Shown: positions 55,922 through 64,000 of the stretch, in pieces | Numbering within the stretch: the stretch's first letter is position 1 | Layout: each line of letters opens with the position of its first letter | Assembly (NCBI GenBank): GCA_930367205.1 | Contig: OV884009.1 | Coordinates: 103,685,189 to 103,749,188 of the forward strand | Direction: 5' to 3' | DNA from: Acanthosoma haemorrhoidale | Lineage: Eukaryota > Arthropoda > Insecta > Hemiptera > Acanthosomatidae | Length of the DNA: 64,000 nt | The notes under the pieces: model-generated | Databases searched by the model: none | What the model saw: the letters and a program-made list of their open reading frames with translations, nothing else | What the model was told of the DNA's origin: nothing | Program-made: the position numbers and the translations under genes

Positions 55922-56491
55922 TTGAGTGAGTTATATTCAATTTCTGAACATCAATATGCAATGAAGTATAGTTTGACAAAAAACGGGCTCACACATCTTT
56001 CAAAAAAAATTTCAGAGCTTATGAGCAATGTAGGAAGTCTTTCAAATTTGTTCGGGACCGAACCGAAGAAGGACGAAAGTGATACGCTATCAAAAGAAGA
56101 AGCCCATGCTCTGTTTGTTTCAATTCTGGCTTCTACTGTTTTACCGATTGGTTGGATATCAGAGGAAGCTCAAGAAAGTAAAAACAAGGATTTTAAACGT
56201 TTTCGGCTGAACCATTCCCGCAAAATATCGAGGACCACAACAAGCGAAGACATCATACATAATTTAATTATTTCTTCTGATCCACTCCTTTCAAGATTGA
56301 GACCAAATTGGCAAAAATCTCCAATTGAACTTGAGGAAGAGGCTAAAAATCTCCTTACAAACTTTCATCTAAGTAACATTTTAATAATCACGAACTCTCT
56401 GGATTTATGTACGAAGACGGAATTGAAAACTGATGTTTACCAACTTTACTACTTCACTCATCATGTTGTTTTTTTCAAATATAGCCATTAA
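55922..56491 (+). CDS. Unknown protein inside the TIR transposon
   Basis: An open frame of 189 codons from a TTG; the first ATG is at 55961, which would give about 176 residues. Hydrophilic, with ASTVLPIGWISEEA, then a basic stretch FKRFRLNHSRKISRTTTSED and an acidic helix ELEEEAKNLL. I recognise no domain. It could be an exon of the transposon's protein, as a splice donor-like aaggtaagga lies just upstream at 55911-55920 and an acceptor-like tttcag at about 56010-56015. It may equally be a decayed remnant. Confidence 0.35.
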   Translation: MSELYSISEHQYAMKYSLTKNGLTHLSKKISELMSNVGSLSNLFGTEPKKDESDTLSKEEAHALFVSILASTVLPIGWISEEAQESKNKDFKRFRLNHSRKISRTTTSEDIIHNLIISSDPLLSRLRPNWQKSPIELEEEAKNLLTNFHLSNILIITNSLDLCTKTELKTDVYQLYYFTHHVVFFKYSH

Positions 56492-56714
56492 TCGGGGTAA
56501 TAGTTTTATTCTGAGGACCAACCTATGCTTATGTGCTGTGTACCTACATGTATTTATTTACCAATACATTTTTTCACACTAAAAACGATGATGACTATGT
56601 GGAAAACTTACCTAATATTTTCTTGGTTGTTGAATAAGTCGCGTAAATCAACACCATTGCATTCAGCGTAAAAAAAAAACTGAAAATCATGGGTCACACT
56701 TGATTTTTATTGAT

Positions 56715-56800
56715 ATACTCCTTTATTGTGCTATAATTACAATCTGCCTTTTATAAGGCAATAAGTAATAAGATAAATGCTCTCATTCATACCACTTGAT
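56715..56800 (-). repeat. Short LINE 3'-end fragment inside the TIR transposon
   Basis: The minus strand reads tggtatgaatgagagcattt, then attacttattgccttataa and caatctgc-like bases, matching the 3' UTR end of the family at 1-690. About 85 bases. Confidence 0.6.
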
Positions 56801-56946
56801 TTTTGTGAAAGTTTTTTGTGTGTCTATTTTTGGACTATTTTTGCGCTATTTTTGGAAAATTTATCACCAGTTTTCCATCAAGGGCAATCTATACCTTCAT
56901 TTAAAATGTGCAAAAAAATTTTTGAGGCGAACTTTACTGTTTTGCA

Positions 56947-56984
56947 GACTTTTGTCCCGTTTTTCGTCGTTAGGAACCAGTGTG
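56947..56984 (-). repeat. Right terminal inverted repeat (38 bp)
   Basis: Exact reverse complement of 55207-55244; followed by CCCTCG. Confidence 0.93.
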
Positions 56985-57014
56985 CCCTCGTACGATTAGG
57001 GGAGTGATCGTAAT

Positions 57015-57460
57015 ATCGCACAGAAGTGTATAACATAACAGTTACAAAATTCTCCCCCAAAATATTTATTAGAATGCGAAAATATGAATATTTGACCACA
57101 TGAATTAAAACAACGCCATACGAAAACAGATTTAGAAAGAGACAGGCAATGAGCACTAGAAAATACAAAACAATGACACGATTATAATAAAAAACAATTC
57201 GATAAACACAGAATGGAGTACGGAATAAATGTAGGAGACCTAGTTTATGTAGAAAATGGAAACTAATTAAATAGGAAAACATTGGACGAACTATGAATTG
57301 GACCGTATAAAATACAAAAAAAGAATTTCTGATTCAATTTATGAAATAGACACTGGTCACAAAACAGCAGAATCGAACCTTTTCCACATCACGAAACTCA
57401 CCCCAGTGTTGTACACACAACGTTCGATTGCCACGCTTCTTACTTCTTACGTTCTTCCCC
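57015..57460 (+). pseudogene. Ty3/gypsy integrase C-terminus (GPY-type) relic
   Basis: Frames give VGDLVYVENGN, a stop, then LDELWIGPYKI with RISDSIYEIDTGHKTAES and LFHITKLTPVL. That is the C-terminal module of a Ty3/gypsy integrase (G-D-x-V...GPY...Y.I). It may be the 3' part of the element whose RNase H lies at 53914-54900, separated by the TIR transposon, or of another element. At least one stop and one frame change. Confidence 0.7.
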
Positions 57461-57462
57461 TA

Positions 57463-57735
57463 GGGGGGGGGGGGTATTAAGAAAACGTCTTGTAACGTCT
57501 TTCAGTGGTAACGGTAGTAACGGGTAACGGTGGTGGCAGCAAACAACTGAATGTCGTGACTAGAGGTTATAAAGAGAGTGGTGAAGTGTATTAGTGAAAT
57601 TTTGAGTTTAGTAAAGTTAAAGTGAGGAATTAAAGAGTTATAAAAGACTAATATTTGAAATAATGTTTAAATGTACTTTCTTTCGTTTACAGAGATACAT
57701 AATTGAGTCTTTCTTAACAAATAAAACATTATCTA
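57463..57735 (+). repeat. Candidate polypurine tract and 3' LTR of the Ty3 relic
   Basis: A run of 12 G (57463-57474) sits at the end of the pol reading, as a polypurine tract should, followed by about 260 bases with TATA-like and AATAAA-like motifs (57719). No second LTR copy is in the window, so the LTR boundaries are a guess. Confidence 0.4.
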
Positions 57736-59120
57736 CACCAACGGATTACCTAGACAGATACAATCATATTAATATATAAAAATATATTAACAGTCCAACC
57801 TGAGGTTCCAACTCAACAGTTTTAAAATTAAGAGGACCGTAGTGGCTGCAAACACGTTTACACGATGGTTTTTTTATAATTGTAGTCCACAAAAGTCCCA
57901 AAACATGCTAAAGATTTTAATGGGATGGGAAAGTTCATTTATTAGTAATGAAGAACAATTTTAAAAGTATATAAAATAAAGAATACGACACTACATACAG
58001 ACCTTTATTCATACTCTGAGAAATAATTAAACTAGTAATGAATTTTAAATGAAATCAGTAAAAATTGAATAAAAAAGAACAATGTTTTCTGAAATTGATT
58101 TAAATTAAACTGCTAATCCACTAGAGCACAGCTAACCAACCTTTTACCTTTAGATCCTAAACAGCACTGACTTCGCCTGGATTGCCCTAAATTACGCACT
58201 TCAAAATTAAGCGTTTTATATATACCTAAGTAATAAAGTAATGTTCCACGGAAAAGATTTTATGATATTCTATTGGAAGACTGAAGGTAAAATCAGGATA
58301 AAAGTTATCTTGCTTACATTTTTCTATCCTAGTTCATTTTAGAAGGGATAGATTTTTCAAAAAGCTAATAAACATTAAACATGTGAGAAACGTTTTTGGA
58401 ACTTCCTGTTGATTATATTGGAGTAGTAAATATATGAGGAAATGAAGCGGATGAGGGAGGGGAAGTCTATCCCTATTGGCCAGCGGATCCCTCCCCAAGT
58501 ACATCCAAGTCAAGTACAGAATTGTCCAAACCAGATTCAGAATTTTCCAAACCAAACTAAGGAATTTGCATATCAAATTCAGAATTTTCAAGTCAATTAA
58601 GACTTCCCCAAATCAAATTTTTCGGAAGTTAATTTTTTTTATTTGTTTGTTAATATATATATAATTGTTAAATACTATAAACACAGATAAATAAACACAG
58701 TGATTTCAGGTTTAGTTTTCATTATAGTTTAAAAATTCAATTCAACGTTTAACTCAACAATATTGAATAAAAATTTTTAAATAAGAACAACATTCAATTA
58801 ATTGAACGCAATAAAAAAAAAAAACATTACTTAAAGAAAAAAAAGAAGCAGGTAGGTATAATGTTAGCCAAGTAAATATAAATGACACTCTTTGTTTACA
58901 TACTTAAACCTTTTCTCTTAACTTTTCTCACAAAATTTATTTTGTTTACTCTCATCAATGCAATATACGTTTAGATTTTTGTTGACAAGCAATAGACTTG
59001 TAAAATCAAACCGCAACCCAGTTGTTTTCTAATGCCAGTTGTCTTTATCCTCGTGAATGATGAGTGAGTGACTTAAGTGATACTACAGTGATAATATATT
59101 TATAATCACTCCTCGAAAAC
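57736..59120. other. AT-rich sequence, no gene seen
   Basis: A weak degenerate tandem repeat of about 22 bases (words like cagaattttc and ccaaacca) occurs at 58500-58620. Nothing else recognised. Confidence 0.4.
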
Positions 59121-59429
59121 ATGTCTACCTTTTTCCTAGTACGCATGAAAACAGTAACTCAGGTTTGTTGCCTCACTTAAATGCTTGTTCACAAAGAGGT
59201 ACCGTAAATACTTAGATTATAAAAGAACACGTTTCTGGGGTTGTTTCAGGAAGATCATTTTTTAAAAGATGTAGTGTTAATATCTGGTATAAAATTGAAA
59301 AGAGCATACTGCATGCATAATAGGTATGGAGGTTTATATATTCAATGTAGAAGGGTAGAGCCACATCGGAAATTATTATTATTAACTAAGGATTCCATTA
59401 AACAGGTAGTAGAAGAAAACCCTAGTTAA
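59121..59429 (+). CDS. Candidate two-exon gene for a 73-residue protein of unknown function
   Basis: Exon 1 is 59121-59162 (MSTFFLVRMKTVTQ) and exon 2 is 59250-59429, joined in phase across an 87-base intron with a GT donor and a strong tttcag acceptor. Exon 2 continues EDHFLKDVVLISGIKLKRAY, then CMHNRYGGLYIQCRRVEPHR and a Lys-rich tail ending VVEENPS. Its compact, evenly composed sequence with several Cys, Tyr and Arg residues looks protein-like, unlike the AT-driven frames around it. I do not recognise a family. It could instead be one end of a larger gene or a retained exon of a decayed one. A weak ATTAAA lies just downstream. Confidence 0.45.
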
Positions 59430-60604
59430 AACAAATTAAAGATTTTTTTCCGCGAAGGATCATCAACTCAGTTAATCGACAATTAAAAATGGCCTGCAAA
59501 ATTTGTGTTGTACCTTCTCATGGACAAAATTAAGTTATCCTATACTCTGCCTGTAAATATTGTAATGTAAAGTAATAATGTAAACCATAATCAGTTTGGT
59601 ATATCAATGTAAACATTGACGGGACGTTCGGGTCTCTCATTGACTGCCAACTAGCTGCATATACCCATTTGTCTAAGCTGACGATTCATTCCGTCTGCGG
59701 CTTGTCTCTGGACTATTTTACTCACTACTGCATTGATATTGCTAAAAGCCGTCTTTTGGTTTAACCTTTGCATCTCTCTACTCCTACCCTTGCTGGAGTA
59801 TGTCCGGCACTGTCAGGCTCCAACTCTTTCCCAGTGGAGTTCCCTGGCTTCTGCCCCGCTAACTACCACACCTTCCTCCTTGGCACTTCCCCAGCGATTC
59901 AGTCTGTTTCCTTCCGGTTCACATTCACCTTTGGATGACGTCTTTCGCCTACCCTTAGATTTCGAATGTGAGCTCGTGGCGTTCCAAGAACACGTGAAAT
60001 ACTTTAAAACCTAACCTGTACCTAACTTCTCCTCAACACAGTGCACTGTCGGGGCACACACCCTTATCAAGAAATGGAGTCAGATAAATCAATAATGGTA
60101 CCCGTTACCAGGCAGTTGTCAAGATCATAACTATCTAACTTTTTCTCGGCTACCATGGTTAGTTAGTCTTTAAGACCCCCTCGTGACGGCCCGACACTTT
60201 AAAAATAATTTTGCTCAAAAAACGAAATCAAAAGAATTGGATAGAATGAATTCGATGATTTAGTAACACGGGGATCATCTCTTGTAATCCTGAATAATGT
60301 AATGTTAAGGGACAGAGATTGTAAAAGTGGGACAATGGCCGCATGTCATAAACTACTGGAAGCCCGGCATGCAATAAAACTTTTATGGGATGTGGGCCGA
60401 TTTCCCTGACAGAAATCAATGGTGCCATCTATTGTGGAGTGTCGTTTAAAGTCTGCATGATTTTGATAGTCCTAAAAGGTCATTCAAGGTTTTTTATGCT
60501 TTGAAAGTAAGTACCACAAGGAATAGTGTGTGTAGGTTAGTCCATTCACAAGGGGGTGTGAAAAGGCAGACACGAATATATATAATTATATAATCTATAT
60601 ATAT
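59430..60604. other. Unassigned sequence
   Basis: The stretch 59630-60200 is more GC-rich than its surroundings and may be the 5' part of a retroelement, but no motif supports it. The frame 59733-60014 (hydrophobic start, Ser/Pro-rich) is not supported by similarity or splice context. Confidence 0.35.
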
Positions 60605-61176
60605 AAGAGTGTACTCAGGCCTGCTCTGCTGTACGGTGCACCGCTTTTTCGTCATTTGACTGAAGCGACAGCGAGACGACTCCAACAATTTCAAAACGGT
60701 ATACTGATGAAAGTGGTCAGAAATACTTCATTCGAGCAGTGGAGCAACAGTGAGGTTCACGAGATCTTTGAGCTGCCTACGGTAGATGAATTCATCCAAC
60801 GTAGACATATCAAATTTTTCGACTCTCTGCAATACTTGACAAACCCGGTGTTTAACGCGATAACCCCCACTCCGTTCCCCCATCGATGGCAGGACGCTGT
60901 CGCGGCTGGAACGCTTTAGTCTTAGGTTCTAGGTTTAGGTTTTAGTTTTTAGTTTCCTGCTTGTAAGCTGAACGTGAGCCTCATCACCGAGTGTAGTGTA
61001 TGTGTTATGGACTTTTTAACATCAAACTGAAACGTATTATATCTATGCTATGCCCTCCTTCGAATGCATCTGTGTATGCAGAACAAGGAGAAATATGTAA
61101 ATAAAAAATTATTTATTTATTTTTTGTTCATTGTATACTATTAATAAATAAAGGTTATGAAATTTTAAAAAAAAAA
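60605..61176 (+). pseudogene. LINE 3' end (same family as copies A and B): ORF2 C-terminus and 3' UTR
   Basis: A frame from about 60607 to 60919 reads VLRPALLYGAPLF, then RLQQFQNGILMKVVRN, EIFELPTVDEFIQRRH and a stop after AAGTL. This is the C-terminal domain of a Jockey-type ORF2. The 3' UTR (60920-61166) shares gtgagcctcatcacc and ggagaaatatgtaa with copy B at 25480-25660, and ends in a short A tract (61167-61176). It is 5'-truncated, and shows the part of ORF2 that copy B has lost. No target duplication was found. Confidence 0.8.
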
Positions 61177-62007
61177 GACGGGGATATCTACTTTGAGACG
61201 AGGCAGCACAAAGTCTCCGTTGTGGGCTTCCCCCGGACCTTACACACTTGCCTGGCAGAACAGTTGTCTAGAATCTCAGGCTGAGATCTCTGAGAGAGAC
61301 TGAGATAGGATCTCAGTCTGAATCATGTCTAGCTAGAGCTTCTGACCGAGCACCTGAACCATACGCCTCATCTTTAGAGAAGCCATGTCTTCCATTTGAT
61401 CACCACGTTAAATTTAAGGTAAGTAAATTTGGGTTTCTATTCCAATTAGAGTAAAGTATAATGAGGTATAAGTTTACGAGAATGTAATACGGTCAGGATT
61501 TGATAGAGGAATAAAATCTCTCAGTAGCTGCAGAACTAGATGGCATCTCTACAATTCAAATATTCTAATTATTCAAATAGAGCGTTACAGCATGGCGTTT
61601 GTGTGTAAGTCAGGTAAAAATATCAAATGGATATATTGCCTTAAAGTTTGATATATTCGGATACAGTTGTATATCAGATATATTAGGTATCGATACGCAT
61701 AAGTATTCAGCTAAACCTAAATAAGGACCCTTCAGTTTGCCGAACGCTATATATATATATTATTATAACCCCTCTTTTCTACTAAATTTAATTGTAATTA
61801 ACTCTTGTTAATATGTCTGTCAAAGTCTAAAGTCTTTATGGCTTAAAAATATGTCCCTTGAGCGAAGAGTTGATTTAAATTTTAGTTAGGGTTAATTATT
61901 AGACAAGAGGATGCACTAATAATATTCAATAATAAATAGAGGAATTGAGGAAAGCTCTATTAAGAACTACAATAATTATTACTATTTATTGTACACTTAT
62001 AAATTGG
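61177..62007. other. Unassigned sequence
   Basis: No feature recognised. A short run of related words (gaatctcag, ctgagatct, gatctcagt) at about 61270-61330 is a minor repetition. Confidence 0.35.
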
Positions 62008-64000
62008 AAATTAAATAATCGATACAAAAGTTTTCATGGCATACAAATTCTTTATAAAAAATATAAATCTCAAAGTTTATTTTTATCAAATTATTATTTG
62101 ATCTTTGACAATGTATATCATTGTCCATTGTTCATAATTAGGAGAATATGATAGTATTCTTTGTCGTAAGCAAAGATGTTTATCTGTGACAGATCTGTAC
62201 ATTAATTTGAAAGCAATGATTTACACTGATAACATTAACATTAACAATCATAACTACCACATAGTTAGGTTGTATGAAGCCTTTTTCAAGAATGGAAATT
62301 TGTTTTCGTCAACTGTATTCCGGAAGTTTTCATTTAATACATTGTATTTTAGAAAAATATCGTTCCAAAGGTAAACAAAATCTAGATCCATCCTTTTTTC
62401 TTTACTTGAACAAACTTTCCATTGTGAGCAGCTATTTCGGTTACATTTACTTGGAAAACAAAAGGAATAATAAAAAAAGTGAATAATGGTCCGATAATAT
62501 CAAACTGTTGAAATCGCTATTCAAACTGGTCTTCAATTACTTGAAGAATAAACAATAAACTTTTTTTTCATACAAATATTTCTTTAATTGCACTTAATTA
62601 AAAAATACAAACACTTAATTTTTAATTATCATTTTATTAACAACTAAATAACCCATTAACTTTGCATATGGAGTTGGTCAAATGATATTTACAGTTGCTA
62701 GTTACACCCAGCTGTACCTATTCCTTAACACCTGTCACATCAGGAGCTGGTTTTCGATAGCGTCCGTCGTTGTATTACATCTCAAGTAGTAGAATGAGAG
62801 ACGCATAATGCAATGATTCTGTGCTTTACATCTCAAGTAGTAGAATGAGAGACGCATAATGCAATGATTCTGTGCTTTACATCTCAAGTAGTAGAATGAG
62901 AGACGCATAATGCAATGATTCTGTGCTTTACATCTCAAGTAGTCCAATGAGAGATGTATAAAGCAATGCTTCTTTGCATTACATCTCAAGTAGTAGAATG
63001 AGAGACGCATAATGCAATGATTCTGTGCTTTACATCTCAAGTAGTAGAATGAGAGACGCATAATGCAATGATTCTGTGCTTTACATCTCAAGTAGTCCAA
63101 TGAGAGATGTATAAAGCAATGCTTCTTTGCATTACATCTCAAGTAGTAGAATGAGAGACGCATAATGCAATGATTCTGTGCTTTACATCTCAAGTAGTAG
63201 AATGAGAGACGCATAATGCAATGATTCTGTGCTTTACATCTCAAGTAGTCCAATGAGAGATGTATAAAGCAATGCTTCTTTGCATTACATCTCAAGTAGT
63301 CCAATGAGAGACGCATAATGCAATGATTCTGTGCTTTACATCTCAAGTAGTAGAATGAGAGACGCATAATGCAATGATTCTGTGCTTTACATCTCAAGTA
63401 GTCCAATGAGAGATGTATAAAGCAATGATTCTTTGCATTACATCTCAAGTAGTAGAATGAGAGACGCATAATGCAATGATTCTGTGCTTTACATCTCAAG
63501 TAGTAGAATGAGAGACGCATAATGCAATGATTCTGTGCTTTACATCTCAAGTAGTCCAATGAGAGATGTATAAAGCAATGCTTCTTTGCATTACATCTCA
63601 AGTAGTAGAATGAGAGACGCATAATGCAATGATTCTGTGCTTTACATCTCAAGTAGTCCAATGAGAGATGTATAAAGCAATGATTCTGTGCTTTACATCT
63701 CAAGTAGTCCAATGAGAGATGTATAAAGCAATGCTTCTTTGCATTACATCTCAAGTAGTAGAATGAGAGACGCATAATGCAATGATTCTGTGCTTTACAT
63801 CTCAAGTAGTAGAATGAGAGACGCATAATGCAATGATTCTGTGCTTTACATCTCAAGTAGTCCAATGAGAGATGTATAAAGCAATGCTTCTTTGCATTAC
63901 ATCTCAAGTAGTAGAATGAGAGACGCATAATGCAATGATTCTGTGCTTTACATCTCAAGTAGTAGAATGAGAGACGCATAATGCAATGATTCTGTGCTTT
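62008..64000. mobile_element. Repeat element copy 2: leader plus 51-bp minisatellite (runs off the window)
   Basis: The leader 62008-62770 is the partner of 51547-52241, with an extra insert of about 40 bases at 62550-62610. The minus-strand reading conserved in copy 1 persists here up to a TAG in place of a Leu codon. It is followed by the array at 62771-64000, which continues beyond the window. Confidence 0.7.
62771..64000. repeat. 51-bp minisatellite array 2, mixed unit types
   Basis: About 24 units of 51 bases. Type A equals the array 1 unit (gagatgtataaagcaatgct). Type B has tagaatgagagacgcataat and gattctgtgcttt. Much of the array follows a B-B-A order, a higher-order pattern absent from array 1. 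The minus strand again stays open over 414 codons for the same phase reason. Confidence 0.95.

Larger units (their letters stand above)
55207..56984. mobile_element. DNA transposon with 38-bp perfect terminal inverted repeats
   Basis: Left terminus cacactggttcctaacgacg (55207 on) and right terminus (ending 56984) are exact inverted copies over 38 bases. Both are flanked by CCCTCG (55201-55206 and 56985-56990), a 6-bp target duplication. Total length 1778 bases. Inside are one moderate frame (55922-56491), a short LINE 3' end (56715-56800), and AT-rich DNA. A start with CAC and a TGG is shared with Transib, Chapaev and CACTA elements, but their duplications are of 5, 4 and 2-3 bases. No DDE transposase motif is visible, so the superfamily is undetermined and the copy is probably non-autonomous. 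Confidence 0.85.

Noticed and set aside
57463..57474. G-quadruplex or telomere-like G tract
   Set aside because: A single run of 12 G at the end of a Ty3 pol reading is better explained as a polypurine tract.
59733..60014. Secreted-protein-like frame with a hydrophobic start
   Set aside because: No splice context, no similarity, Ser/Pro bias; cannot be supported.
62735..63979. 414-codon minus-strand repeat frame as a protein gene
   Set aside because: Same phase artefact as in array 1, and the array runs off the window.

Overview
This is a window of AT-rich animal nuclear DNA, most likely from an arthropod and probably an insect. The genes are split by GT-AG introns, and most of the rest is retrotransposon and transposon debris (BEL/Pao, Ty3/gypsy, Jockey-like and other LINEs, mariner, hAT). 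I cannot name the species. A 200-base N run at 51101-51300 shows that this is a draft assembly. Only two conserved host genes are secure, both on the + strand. Rab30 is a small Golgi-type GTPase encoded by five coding exons between 1159 and 12022. SPT2 (SPTY2D1-like) is a histone chaperone and transcription elongation factor encoded by eight coding exons between 28727 and 47788. A possible third gene is a 73-residue two-exon protein of unknown function at 59121-59429.

Layout. 1-690: 3' end of a Jockey-like LINE. 1159-12022: Rab30, whose 8-kb second intron holds a LINE endonuclease relic, a BEL/Pao relic and a gag-like relic. 14380-15110: mariner relic. 15880-16940: internally deleted LINE. 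17150-28350: a three-layer nest in which a Jockey-like LINE (copy A, minus strand) has been interrupted twice. One insertion is a Ty3/gypsy element (19076-24092) and the other is a 5'-truncated relative of the LINE itself (copy B, 25460-28280, 11-bp target duplication). 28727-47788: SPT2. Its third intron carries a young Ty3/gypsy element (33401-38806, LTRs about 98% identical), which itself carries a BEL-like solo LTR. Introns 6 and 7 carry hAT and LINE relics.

48425-64000 is repeat territory. Two related elements each have a leader of about 0.7 kb followed by a 51-bp minisatellite (51547-53913, and 62008 to the window end). Between them lie Ty3 pol fragments and a 1.78-kb DNA transposon with 38-bp perfect terminal inverted repeats and 6-bp target duplications (55207-56984). 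The most unusual signal is the 51-bp minisatellite. The standard unit contains two perfect hairpins. The substitutions that define the main variants keep the stems paired, through G-U pairs, only in RNA copied from the minus strand.

No bacterial, phage, operon or CRISPR content is present. The two host genes have no obvious functional link.
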